In this document: positions 35,512-45,659 of the stretch, piece after piece
Layout of the letters: every line of letters begins with the position of its first letter
How positions within the stretch are numbered: position 1 is the stretch's first letter
Assembly (NCBI GenBank): GCA_018340375.1
Contig: JAFFJZ010000004.1
Location: forward strand, 27,378,001-27,442,000
Origin: Gonatopus flavifemur
Taxonomy: Eukaryota; Arthropoda; Insecta; Hymenoptera; Dryinidae
Length of the DNA: 64,000 bases
Direction of reading: 5' to 3'
Position numbers and translations under genes: made by a program
Notes under the pieces: generated by a model
Told to the model about the DNA's origin: nothing
The model's database searches: none
Seen by the model: the letters and a program-made list of their open reading frames with translations, nothing else

Positions 35512-36142
35512 TTGAAAAAAAATAGTATTTTCGAGAACAACGCGTTCAAAGTTTTGAGTTTCGGTTTGCATGCAGGTAAAAATTTATGTTGGAACTTACT
35601 TATCTCCACAAAAGATAATAATAGTCCGATTTGTCTGAAAGTTTCAGAGAATACTTTTAAAATATTCTACTTCTAAAAATCGGTATGGAGTACTTCCATG
35701 GTCTCAATGAAAATGAAAATACATATTCAATCCATTTGGAAGACTCATAAGAACATACAAAAAATCAAATATTCCAACTAAAGAGGAATGCAAATCCATG
35801 CTGAGTGATTGGAAGTGGAAAACGATCAATTGTAGTAAACATCCTCCACAGAGGGTGAAACCAAAGATAAGCATTTGTATTATGTTTCACCCCTGCGCTT
35901 CGCGTACCATTTCATCAAATTTATATTTCCTCCCGTTTTTTTCCTTCAATCAGATTCTCAATAACTCTCCGTTGGGAGCTCCAATTACATTGAAGCGTGA
36001 TATAACTATTTCGAACTTCAAAAGTTTTCATCTTCAAACGTGCATTCAGAATGAATATTGACTGCCAATAAAGTTCTGTCCTGTTTCAAACTAACTTTTA
36101 TTCTTCCTTTATTCCTGTTAATAGTTTAATATCTGTTTGTGT
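35512..36142. other. AT-rich DNA, nothing recognised
   Basis: No gene or repeat boundary found. A possible continuation of the 35219-35511 element on the right could not be fixed. Confidence 0.35.
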
Positions 36143-36859
36143 TACCCAGGTTCGTAATGCCAAGACTGACAATTGCATCATGATCGGCGTCAAGCTGAGT
36201 ATGCCAACTCTGGTTAGCCTAGCCTTGGCCGATGCATGGCCCGCCATAGCTGACTCAACGTTGATAGAGTCTTGGACACCAATGTTAGCACCAAGCATAT
36301 TCTGTCGTGTTTGATTTGATTTTCTTCAACCAAGTCTTGACCAATGCTTGGCTCGTCATAGCTAACCGAACCTAGATAATGTCTCGAACATCAATGCTAG
36401 GACCAAGCATATTTTGCCCTGTTGGATTTCCAATATATGTATACGAAAGCTGAATGCTCAGCAGAGAACTTTATTATCATCCTAAACATTGACCTCGCTT
36501 GATAACATCATTGGTAATTAAGCTACACCCGGTGATAACTAGCATTGACTCTAACCTGTCACCAAGTTTGGTCAATTACTCAAATGTGAATGTTCAATCA
36601 AACTTGGATGCCAATGGAAAATCTATCTTACTCCTTCAGCCCAAATTAGTATTGCATATCAATAATGGCAACAATATCGATTGCAAGTATGGAACCAATA
36701 TTGAATTTCAATATTGAACCAAGCTCGGATGCCAACCAGTGAACATTGTTATCATCTCAGACATTAATCTGTTAAGCAACCAAGCTAGGCCTGGTGTTGA
36801 CTAGCATTGACTCAAGCTTGGCACCAAGCACGGTACGCTTGTCAAAGCATACCTGGGTA
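36143..36859 (+). repeat. composite CCAAGC-rich repeat, copy B
   Basis: Collinear with 10174-11145 (see that entry for shared blocks). Here the ends read TACCCAGGT and ACCTGGGTA, a perfect 9-bp inverted pair, suggesting that the whole block is one mobile unit of about 717 bp. In copy A the outer ends have diverged (ACCCTGG and CCATGGTA). The middle of copy B (36430-36650) replaces the 115-bp tandem region of copy A. Confidence 0.72.
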
Positions 36860-37294
36860 TGTGCTGTTGGCATTCCCATTTCTTCAACACACTTAGCAGA
36901 GGAAAAGTAACCTCTCTGGGGTGTGATGCATCCGCTGTGTACGATTATTTGTAATGGGAATAATAAATTACCCTAGTAGAAATCACTCTAGTCATGCTTT
37001 AGGCCTTGCAAGATCTTCTTAGATTCTTTTGAGACACTCGCAATTTTCGGTGGCTCCATGATGAAATAGCACAGAGAAATCTTAGAAAGACTTGCATTGA
37101 GGGTCAACATTGATGATGAGAACAGACAATGAAACTACACTGAAAAAAAATTATCGTTTCACTACAAAACTGTATACCACTCGCAGCGCATGGATGTGAC
37201 AGTGAAAGCATAGTCAATACAATGATTCATGCAGACGGAGGAATTATACACATTATTTTAGGACAGATACCAGGTCGTTCTACCAGTCTTAATA

Positions 37295-37402
37295 CCACAG
37301 CATTCCTATAGCATGCTGAGAACGTTCATAGTACATGCACAGAACATTCAGTGTGTTGAGAAGGTTCGCAGAACATGTTATGGACATTCGCGTGTTACTT
37401 GG
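37295..37402. repeat. GAACATTC/GAACGTTC-rich repeat fragment
   Basis: Short words TGAGAACGTTC, CAGAACATTC, AGAAGGTTCGC, CAGAACATG and GACATTCGC follow one another within about 100 bp and end at TTACTTGGGAA. Similar words and a CCCA(A/G)GTA edge occur at 41269-41412, 47690-47960 and 53408-53580. Confidence 0.45.
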
Positions 37403-37953
37403 GAACTATATTACTGTTGTCACAGCGCTACCGTTTATTATTTCTTTCAAGTATTTGTCTCAACCATATTGCATCTTCGTCAGCACTTGACTTCTTTCAG
37501 TATAGTAATTAATCGGATCTATGAATTTATCTAATCGAACATTGACAAATACGGGATAATTTTCGAGTGAACTCAGGCATTGAGAAGGGTATGTATATCA
37601 TGTCATAAAATTTTGTCATCGATCACTCAACAAACATGAAAGCAATTTGAATATGCACTTCTGAATTGTATATTGATGAAAAGTCTGAATTTTTCATCCA
37701 TTTTTAACCACTTCATCGGCACGCAATGCCAATTTTTGCATCCTGCCACTTAAAAGTGATTATAAATATCAAGAAAAGAAAATATCTTTGGAATCACGGA
37801 AATGAAAAATATATCTAGATTAGAACAAAATTTGATGAATATCTTACAAAGTTTTGGAATTATCCAAACTAATAATCCCGTTGTTATCCAAGTCGGATAA
37901 GATGAATCAACCATCTTAGAGCGTATACAATCAAATGTATACCAAGAGTTTCA

Positions 37954-38497
37954 GAATTCATCATTCGCATTTCTGTGGCATATTCTCCAGCCAAAATGCA
38001 ATAAGTTCTCGTATGAAAAAAATTTCGTCGAGGCGTAATTTTTGAGATATGTGAATTTGAAAATTTTTCTCAAATCCAAATCACTCAAAAGCATTGCATG
38101 CTACACGCTTGAGCTCGATGCCATTCACTGAGTTGGAAAACGGAGGATTTTTGAAGGAAAAAATTAAAATATCCCATCATTTTTCAATTCCATGTTGGAG
38201 CGATTCGAGATTTTTTAGCTTCTAGCTAATGAGCATTCAACAACTTTGAATTAATATAGCTCCGAAACAAACAATGGTGGAACAGTTCAATTTTTTTCCA
38301 GAGATCTGCCGTTTCCCAACTTAGCGTTTCGCATCAAGTTCAAGTATGTAGCATATAATGCTTTTGAGTGATTTGAATGTGAAAAAAAGTTTGTAATGCT
38401 CATATCTCAATAACTGAGCCTCCAGAGTATGTTTTTCATACTGGAAATTATTGCATTCTGGCTGCAAGATATGCCACAGAAATGCGAATGATGAATT
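37954..38497. mobile_element. long-arm palindromic element
   Basis: The left arm (37954-38144) and right arm (38308-38497) are imperfect reverse complements. AATTCATCATTCGCATTTCT at the left pairs with AGAAATGCGAATGATGAATT at the right. CAAATC-ACTCAAAAGCATT also pairs with AATGCTTTTGAGTGATTTG. The loop is about 160 bp. The 71-codon minus frame at 38321-38536 lies in the right arm and is not a gene. Confidence 0.82.
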
Positions 38498-38694
38498 TTT
38501 AAAGATCCTGTATAAATTATGCCATATGGAATTCATATGAAATTCCTTGACGTTGATATTTCTGAATACGCATATAACTCAAGTCTCGTAATAAACGAGG
38601 AATAAGACATATTGGTCATTTCTTCATTCCTTTGTAGCCTGTGATATGTAATATTATCAAACAAATTCCTTCTATTCTTTTACCAAATATTATA

Positions 38695-38960
38695 CATTGA
38701 GAGAAAAAATTTCCGGGCGCATTAAAATATTTAGTCGAATAGTCGCCATAAGATACTTAATTGATTTGAATGAACTTTTATTGACTCGATTAAATATTTA
38801 TTCAATCAAACAGATATTTAATATGCTATGAGATATTTCATCAATGGAAACAGTCATTCAATTGAGTCAATGAAAGTTTATTCAAATCAATTGAGTATTT
38901 TATGGCGACTATTCAACTAAATATTTTAGTGTTCCTGGAAATTTTTTCTTTCAGTTAATG
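38695..38960. mobile_element. 266-bp foldback MITE with TA duplication
   Basis: It starts CATTGAGAGAAAAAATTTCC and ends GGAAATTTTTTCTTTCAGTTAATG. TA flanks both ends (38693-38694 and 38961-38962). The arms of about 110 bp include AAAATATTTAGT-GAATAGTCGCCATAA and its complement. It is a member of the CACNGAG-type end group with one end base changed. Confidence 0.88.
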
Positions 38961-39813
38961 TATACCTCCAAAGTCATCACCTCAAGATTTATTACCTTCT
39001 TCTTTGACCTATCGAAAGGACTCTATCGTCTGAACTGATGCACAACACATCGGCGCTACAGCACACTTCCTTCAATTTAGACTTTTGATCATCAAAGCTT
39101 CATACAGTTTGAATTTAATCGCCTCTTCTATATGATGAACACTAGTAGTATTAGTTTCAAATCTTGGATGTATATCGTATACCTTGGTTTGTATCGGAAC
39201 TTTGATCTTATCTCCAATCGATGTGGTTTCATTAAATTCCTTCCATCTCACTGAATTTTGCTATGAATTGTTCAGACTCGTTCCAAAATTTTTAATTCAC
39301 TCACTGAGAGTACAAATTTTCATACTTCTCATCCCCGCCTGCACGTATCCCACTGATTTTGTGTTTCATCATTAATTTATATGCCCAGCGTACCGGATTA
39401 AAACTAATAAAAATGATTCGCGTGTATCGTGGCCACTATAACTCGGGCTATCAGAAGTAGTCTCTTCAACGTGACAAAGGCAGGTTGGTGTACTTGATAA
39501 ATTTGCATGAATAAACACAACCAGGTAGTTCGGGTTCGTGTTCAGTTGATGAAAGTCTCTAGCAGGATCAAGTGTTTACATGGATCTCTTACATGGATCC
39601 TCTTGTTAGGATGTGGTTTTATCCTCAGAATTGGTGAAGCAATTGATTGGTACTCTGAATAAAATCACAATTCTAAGAGTTATTTCAAATTTGTACTCAA
39701 AAGCTGACGGTTTTGTATTACATTGAAGGGACAGAATGATTCAGCTTTTTACGGTGAGTAATTCTGAAAGAAATGAATGTATCGATTGCACCATGTATCT
39801 GGTAGCAACTCTT

Positions 39814-39816
<3 letters not shown>
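38961..39816. other. AT-rich DNA, nothing recognised
   Basis: No recognisable exon. The 63-codon frame at 39184-39375 is hydrophobic and motif-free. Confidence 0.4.

Positions 39817-39854
<38 letters not shown>
39817..39854. repeat. CT dinucleotide microsatellite
   Basis: Nineteen uninterrupted CT units. Confidence 0.95.
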
Positions 39855-39857
<3 letters not shown>

Positions 39858-40554
39858 CAACGTAACCAAAAGAACGAAAACGCACATTTTTTCTCTCAAG
39901 TGAGGCATATAATATATCGAGAAATATATTGAAATTTTATTTATTTTATTTTATGGAGATTGAGGATACAAGTGTACTAGATCAGAATATCCTATGTATA
40001 CGAATACACTTTAAGCTTCCATTAAGACGTCAGACTGTACGGCAGGTACATATAATGAAGTTGGGAGACGATGACACGAACAAAGATTCCATTACCATCA
40101 AAATGCAAATCCATTTGTGATTTAATGCAAGACGAGTCGCTATCTTATCCTGGAGATCAGCTAAACCAATGTCTCGATCCACTTTTTGCTCAAGTTAATT
40201 CCAAATTGAGAGCCGAAACAATGGGGGCAATGATTTTGTCGGGAATCTCAAAGAAAAAGTTCCTTCCGTTCCATTTGAAATGACTTCATCATTACTTTAC
40301 TTTGTTTTTAATTTTTGTGAGAACAAAGATTCATAGTGAACATTTGTTTCCGCTGAAAAAGACCGATTTTGAGGAAATAATTGAATAACTTCAGTTTTTC
40401 TTATCAAAGTTGCTTGTTGTACAAAAACACCTGGAGGTTGTGTTATATGAACATAATGTATATATATGTTAATTATGTCAGATAAACATGCAATTCCATG
40501 CAAAATGTACACATAGATGCATATATTCATATCCAAGCGTGTATCGCCTATAAT

Positions 40555-41130
40555 GACAATGGGCCCCAGGCTGGATCCATCCTCTTTAACCCAGTATTGG
40601 AGAATGACGATGGGGCCCAAGTTGACTCAATCTTGGCCCTGTTTTGCTCTTCCATACAATTATGGTTGGTAACAAGTGGAAATAATGAATCTTAGTGCGG
40701 GCGCATTCGAACTTGACCCCAATTTGGACCAGCGTCAGGCCAAGATTGGGGTGAATTTATATCCCAAGCATGTGTGTACAATCCTCAGCGTGTATGAATT
40801 TTGATCCCACTTCGGTTCAGTCTTGAGCCCATATAGGCACGATGAGGCTCAACACAAGGCCCAAGACCGGGCCAAAGTGGGGCTAAAATTCATGCCCGCT
40901 GGGGTAGAATCCGAGGAAATTTTCCAATTCCAAAAAAAAAACAAGGGGCAGTATTGATTGCCTAGTCTGGGTTCATGCTGGGCCCATGGTGTTATCAATC
41001 CTCGGGCAAAGCAATACAGCCAAGCCGGGAACGACGTTATCATCTCAGGGTTGGCCCCATTTGTCTGCCCAGCTTGTCCCCACGTTGGGCAGCATGGGCA
41101 CACACCCTGGGCTTGGATTGGGCCCACCGT
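40555..41130. repeat. GGGCCCA-rich repeat cluster
   Basis: GGGCCCA, GGCCCAAG, TTGGGGTG and related words recur in a GC-rich patch. Inverted partners occur, such as CTTGACCCCAATTTGGACCA against GGGCCAAAGTGGGG, and AATTTTGATCCCAC against GTGGGGCTAAAATT. A second block (40968-41130) repeats the style with GCTGGGCCCATGG and CTTGGATTGGGCCCACC. It resembles in architecture the CCAAGC-rich units at 10174 and 36143, though the words differ. The 113-codon minus frame (40849-41190) is a by-product. Confidence 0.6.
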
Positions 41131-41268
41131 TGATACACACTTTAGTATAGTTAAGTAATATATCCTGTCTCTTCCCATGAGGTATGACAAACCAAGTTTA
41201 TACTAGAAGCAAATAAGAATTCAACCATGGAAGCGTACGGAATAAAAAATTTCTTGTGGTACATATTC

Positions 41269-41412
41269 CCCAAGAGAACCAAGATCTCCAAACGTTCGTG
41301 AAACGTTCACGTTCATTCGCTGAATGTTCCTTGAATGTAAAACTATCCCTATGTTTATCGAATGCTTGTTCAATATTCTTTGAACGTTTGGTGACCATCT
41401 TGTTCTTTTGGG
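41269..41412. mobile_element. 144-bp foldback element with AACGTTC words
   Basis: CCCCAAGAGAACCAAGATCT pairs with ATCTTGTTCTTTTGGGG. Inside, CCAAACGTTCGTGAAACGTT is answered by TTTGAACGTTTGG. AACGTTC and GAATGTTC words fill the interior. Boundaries are set by the CCCCAA/TTGGGG pair. Confidence 0.75.
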
Positions 41413-41714
41413 GTTTATATCCCTACATCAAAATAAACATGAAAAGAATTGAGCATCTGTATACGTATTTGTGAAGACATCTATAATTATGAACGAGATA
41501 TTGCACAACTATTTTTTCGTCCTAGGAAGCGGCCCTTATATTAGCGATAATTACTTTTCCTCTCATCCTGATAGAAAACATTCTAGCTTCTACTCTGGCG
41601 CAAAAAACGCGCAGGTAAGACATTCTGAGGCAGTACTAGATGAAGTCCACTCCTCTCGCGCCATAGACACACTCAAGATGATTTCGGTAACTGTCACTTA
41701 CCGCGCCATCATAT

Positions 41715-42723
41715 CCGCGCAATAATTTTTACCGCGAGGCAAAGTTCGCGCGGTCGAGTTTTCGCGACAAATATTACCGCGCAAAGAGTTTTGAGCGCAT
41801 TTGTGTATCATATTGTGCATGTTTCCTGGTGTATCGTTTCTGACCACATTTTTCACCATGTATACCGTATATTGTACTCATTCGCTATTGTACTTCTTTT
41901 CATTTAATTGAAACTCTCCACTTTCGGCTGTATGTGTGGTGTGTATAGTCATGTAACGTATTGAAATTTAGTAATTCAATTTATCAATGTTAAAATCCTC
42001 TGCTTTCAGCTGTGTGTATGGGGTGATATTCAATGTTAATAATCAAGTGTTCAATGGAATGTTAACATGCCTTCGGTCAGGTACCTTCGGTTTGTTGTGT
42101 TATTCAGTTCGAATTTTTCGTTGGAAGAGTGCTCAGCGAGAATTTGTTATGAAAATTAAATACATTCAGAGCTCCAAGGAAAATACCCTTGCCGTTTATG
42201 AAAACTATATTTATCGAAAAGAAAAAAAGTATGAAGATGAAATTATTTGGAAATGTATCAAGTACGATTCAGTGTCATATCCGGGAAGACTGCATTCAGT
42301 GGACAATGCTGCTCTGAAAGTGGTAGGGCATAGTCATGTTGCTGGTCGTAGTGCAGTTTTGAGTGCTGAGGTAGTGGAAAAAATTCAAAATCGAGCGTCT
42401 GACACTGTAGAAGATCCGCAAAGTATAATTGCTGCAAGTTCAAAACTAAATTTACTACTTGGAATTCATTGCTAAAGTTCAAAACCAATGCTGTCAGGAT
42501 TAAAAGTCTAGTGCAACGGTATAAATCTGATAAAAAAATGAAATTTCTTCGTGGAATAGTTCCCAATGTTTGAATATTGTAGTTTCTCAATGTTCCTTTG
42601 AAATTTTTTAATGTTATTTGCGGAGGTTTTTTGGTTTTTGTATATTAGATGGTTTGCATTTCATTCCGTGTGCGTATATTCATTGCGCGGATTTATGTGC
42701 GGAGCGGTTACGGTATTGCGCGG
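41715..42723 (+). mobile_element. FLYWCH-carrying element with GC-rich inverted ends (MULE-like)
   Basis: The left end CCGCGCAATAATTTTTACCG pairs with the right end CGGTTACGGTATTGCGCGG. Both edges carry extra CGCG-rich words (TTACCGCGCAAAG at 41774; TTGCGCGGATTTATGTGCGG at 42683). Between them lies a FLYWCH zinc-finger frame. In insects FLYWCH domains occur both in host proteins and in Mutator-like (MULE) transposases, so a MULE remnant is the likeliest explanation. The about 1-kb length is too short for a complete MULE, and no catalytic domain is seen. No target duplication was found. Confidence 0.55.
42149..42573 (+). pseudogene. FLYWCH zinc-finger protein fragment, frameshifted
   Basis: From the ATG at 42149 the frame reads MKIKYIQSSKENTLAVYENY, then YRK, IIWKCIKY and PGRLHS, and later GHSH. 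This is the FLYWCH layout: a beta-rich Y-x-YRK segment, W-x-C, R-L-H, then H-x-H. The second zinc ligand, usually Cys before PARL or PGRL, is Tyr here (SYPGRL), so zinc binding is probably lost. After the domain the frame stops at 42475. A shifted frame continues from 42481 with TNAVRIKSLVQRYKSDKKM to a TGA at 42571-42573, matching the usual region after FLYWCH in MULE proteins. The gene is therefore broken by at least one frameshift and one ligand change. FLYWCH proteins bind DNA. Confidence 0.72.
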
Positions 42724-43290
42724 TTGGTTTGACTTGCGGCAAACTCACCAAGAATCGATGATTTCTATTACTAGATTATGAACTTATATTACTAAATTCC
42801 ACAATAAGCTTATGTTTTGGATTCAATTTCTCAAGATTATCATTATTCCATGAAACTTTTTGATCCTTCAAATGATAACAACGAAATCCTTTGTAGAGTA
42901 TTTATTGGAAGAATACGAGAATCTTTCAAGATATTCAGGTTTGAATATTTCAGGTCATTTTCAGAGCTTCGAATTTTAGATTCTTCAGAAGTTTGCAATT
43001 ACTCCAAAGTTTATAAAGGACTTGAACTAATGAGATGTCCTTGTATTGTATTGGTATTGAATTGTTCTGAATATTGGAAATGTGACTTCTGCTTCTACGA
43101 ATTGAACTTGAATTTTTTGTGCAGAGTGTGGTAAGTAACTCTGGAAAGATTATTTCGAGCGCAATTCATATGGTCTGAGTTTTGATTTGTGTATAAATTC
43201 GTCTCACCTATTGAGTTCAAAACAAACGCTTTGTCAGGGTTTCTTTCAGGGATTTTCTTGTCTACAATATTATACTGTACAATATAACCC
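42724..43290. other. AT-rich DNA with a 105-codon motif-free frame
   Basis: The plus frame 42817-43134 is long for this composition, with several Cys near its end (CPCIVLVLNCSEYWKCDFC). It has no recognised domain, start context or splice signals that I trust. Confidence 0.35.
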
Positions 43291-43345
43291 TTAACCTGCA
43301 CACGTCTTCTTTCGAACGTAACATACACAACAGGTCATAATGACC
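43291..43345 (+). mobile_element. possible piggyBac-like end, copy A
   Basis: TTAA (43291) is followed by CCTGCACACGTC and, 25 bp later, ACATACACAACAGGTCATAA then TGACCC. The same order occurs at 44915: TTAACCTTCAAAGTGCACACC, then ACGCACATCAAGGTCATGAT and GACCC. A TTAA target plus a palindromic GGTCAT-ATGACC subterminal word suggests a piggyBac-like family. No opposite end was found. Confidence 0.4.
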
Positions 43346-44469
43346 CTGTTGATTCTTAACTCTCTAACGCTTGAGAGTCTCGAAACGTTCCAGTGTGTTC
43401 ATGAACTGAGACACTATTAGTGTTACCGTGAGTTCTTTTCCACTTTCTTTCGTCCCACTTCGTGTTCCGTGTCACTACCGTAGCGTAATAATCACTGGAA
43501 TATTTCGAAGGAAAATGGATGGAGTTTTTGTCAGGAGGTGTGCGCGTGCAATAAATTCACTGATTTATATTGAAATGTTACGTATATGTTTATTTCGGAC
43601 AGTTACTTGTTGATTTAATCAACTTGAGGAGAAATACTGATAATAGACGATAGGCACATCGAGCTCGCATGATAAATTAACGAAAGAGTACAACACACTC
43701 CGACCGGTAGCTTAACATTCCAATTACCTCATGGTCCAAAACCGACTCTCTCGTTTGCGTGGTCAACCGCGTTGCGCTCCTTCCACACATGCCTGCGTAG
43801 TAGGAGTTATATCGTTCGGGAAGCATTTCGGGTAAGATGCGTTCGTAAAATAGATTTCACCTTTGAATTAGAGTGTGATCCGAAACAGGATCTTACAGTA
43901 GCAACAAATATATCCTTTTGTACTTGAATTACGTTAATCCAAGTGGATTCAAAGTGTGAGAATAAAATATGCATTTCTTTCAATATCTTCATTGAATACG
44001 GTCTATTCGATTATCTAAGCTTTATCATTTTCCAGATTTGAAATGCCCGGAAAGGAAAAAGCGAATGATAAACCTACAGAAATTCATAAGAATAGCAATG
44101 ATAGGATATTACGGAATTGTATTATTCCTAGAAATTATAATAATGATGCATTATAAATGAAAAATTATAATAATCCCGAGTTTTGAAGAAACTTCTTATT
44201 GAGAAACTCAGATAATCAGGGATGTTTATTCAGGTATATTATTACTTTTACCGCTTGTTTCTTCATATAAAAGGTTTATTCGACGAATAATAATGATTTC
44301 GTCACGAAAAATGGAAATTTGGGAGGATCTCTTCTTTTCTGCTCTTCTCCTCCAATTTACGGGACTGACGCACGTGTTGAGTGATCGTCTCACTCCTACG
44401 CCGTGCCGCTCAAACCGAGAGTAGGGTTTCGTCGCGAAGCGTTGGAGGGTTATTAATAATTGCAAAAAA
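43346..44469. other. unrecognised; GC-richer patch near 44330-44450
   Basis: The patch contains GCACGTGTTGAGTGATCGTC and several CpG steps, with a 79-codon minus frame (44226-44465). No domain or family is recognised. Confidence 0.35.
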
Positions 44470-44548
44470 GATGATAATTATTTGAAAGACATTCGAAGTG
44501 CAGTAGAAACGTGAAAAAAGAGGACCTAGATGATTGAAACCGGATTTT

Positions 44549-44561
44549 TCTGCTATTAACA
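44549..44561. repeat. SINE target-site duplication, left copy
   Basis: TCTGCTATTAACA, identical to 44888-44900. It borders the poly-A (here T-run) tail of the SINE. Confidence 0.92.
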
Positions 44562-44813
44562 GTTTTTTTTTTAGTCTTTAGTTTATTCAGTTTTTGTTAA
44601 TCCGGTCTCTTTACGCTACCAAGGCCAATTGGACCGGGGGAAGCGTACTTCCAACCTAACCTACGCGGCAGGGGTAAGATTCCCTGACTTATCAACCGTC
44701 GTTCCCCTATTACGGTGGTAGCCGCTTTCGGGACAAACTTTGGTTGACGCACCAACCGCCATTTCCCCTTTCGCGGCATTACCGTTAGGGAGAAAGGCGG
44801 ATTCATTAGTCAG

Positions 44814-44824
44814 GGATTTGAACC
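44814..44824 (-). promoter_or_regulatory. pol III B box of the SINE
   Basis: GGTTCAAATCC on the minus strand fits GGTTCRANYCC exactly. It binds TFIIIC in tRNA-type genes. Confidence 0.9.
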
Positions 44825-44867
44825 CCCCAGCCTGCCGGACATCCATGTCTGAAAGTTGGTGCGTTAA

Positions 44868-44878
44868 CCGTTCAACCA
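44868..44878 (-). promoter_or_regulatory. pol III A box of the SINE
   Basis: TGGTTGAACGG on the minus strand fits TRGYNNARNGG exactly. It lies 9 bp inside the element's 5' end, as in tRNA genes. Confidence 0.9.
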
Positions 44879-44887
44879 TGGAGCCGG

Positions 44888-44900
44888 TCTGCTATTAACA
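44888..44900. repeat. SINE target-site duplication, right copy
   Basis: TCTGCTATTAACA, identical to 44549-44561. It borders the SINE's 5' end. Confidence 0.92.
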
Positions 44901-44914
44901 TTGCAAAAAAATGG

Positions 44915-44995
44915 TTAACCTTCAAAGTGCACACCTGTTTTGCTCAAACATAACACGCACATCAAGGTCATGATGACCCTTTTGGTTTTCATTTG
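44915..44995 (+). mobile_element. possible piggyBac-like end, copy B
   Basis: See 43291-43345. This copy reads TTAACCTTCAAAGTGCACAC and continues with CAAGGTCATGATGACCC. After it, 45040-45125 resembles the sequence that the SINE interrupted (about 44490-44910): AAGTG(C/T)AGTAGAAAC, AAAAGAG and ATTGAAAC share the same order. The region may therefore be an old tandem duplication. Confidence 0.4.
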
Positions 44996-45479
44996 TTTAT
45001 GACTCTGAGAAAATGAATGATAAAAATATGAATAAGATTCTAAGTGTAGTAGAAACATCGAAAAAGAGAACTATATAATTGAAACTGAATTTTTTGAAAA
45101 ATTGTTAAGAAATTTGATTTCCCAAAAAATTATGTTTCGATTTTAAAGAGAACTATGACTGTTTGAATTTTAAGCATTGATGCCTTATACTGTAAACCTA
45201 TTATCTTCGGATATGTAATTTGAAAAAATATCACAAATATGAATCATAAAAAAAGTATATTCATTCTGATGATTCAACAAGTGGTCTTTTTTAGGCAAAC
45301 CCATGCACGGAAAAAATTTTAGGACTGAATCAATACAACTGTTGGTACTGAAAGAGTTCAAATGTAATTTGAACAGTAACAGTGCAACTTTTTGACTTGA
45401 CTCGGTTAAAAAATTGAATTTTAAAAGTTCAAAACAACATCGAACTCTTATAGTCACACGATGCGGGCCATTAAATCCA

Positions 45480-45659
45480 ATAGTTTGACGCGAGAGAGTG
45501 CGGCGCTGCGTCGAACTGCGAGAGTTCAAGCGATCGGACTCTCACAATACGAAATCTCGGACAAGAAGAGTCGGAAATCTCCGAGATTTCGTACTCTGAG
45601 TCCGATCGCTTGAGCTCTCGCAGTTCGACGCAGCGCCGCACTCTCTCACGTCAAACTAT
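45480..45659. repeat. GC-rich near-perfect hairpin (80-bp arms)
   Basis: The left arm 45480-45561 and right arm 45578-45659 are reverse complements with only a few mismatches. For example, GCGGCGCTGCGTCGAACTGC pairs with GCAGTTCGACGCAGCGCCGC. The loop is about 16 bp (AAGAAGAGTCGG region). GC content is far above the surroundings. There are no obvious terminal or target duplications and no frame with a motif. It may be a foldback element or a non-coding hairpin transcript. Confidence 0.88.

Larger units (their letters stand above)
44562..44887 (-). mobile_element. tRNA-derived SINE (about 326 bp)
   Basis: The minus-strand sequence begins CCGGCTCCATGGTTGAACGG. It has an RNA polymerase III A box TGGTTGAACGG and, about 43 bp later, a B box GGTTCAAATCC, both perfect matches to the tRNA consensus. 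A GC-rich body of about 200 bp follows, then AAAGACTAAAAAAAAAA at the 3' end. A 13-bp duplication flanks it (44549-44561 and 44888-44900). Together these show a SINE copied through RNA and inserted by target-primed reverse transcription, using a LINE partner not present here. The intact promoter boxes mean it could still be transcribed. The host tRNA of origin is not identified. Confidence 0.93.

Noticed and set aside
35145..35525. 126-codon frame as a host protein
   Set aside because: It spans a probable inverted-repeat element and has no recognisable domain.
42817..43134. 105-codon frame as a continuation of the FLYWCH gene
   Set aside because: It lies beyond the right inverted end of the FLYWCH element and shows no transposase or zinc-finger motif.
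43428..43613. 61-codon frame with several Arg and Cys as a small peptide gene
   Set aside because: No signal peptide, no start context and no conserved motif.
44597..44879. Overlapping 69- and 72-codon frames as genes
   Set aside because: Both lie inside the SINE on the strand of its transcript; SINEs do not encode protein.
44868..44887. A functional tRNA gene at the SINE head
   Set aside because: The boxes fit, but the sequence after the B box does not close a tRNA acceptor stem, and the A-tail plus target duplications show a retroposed SINE.
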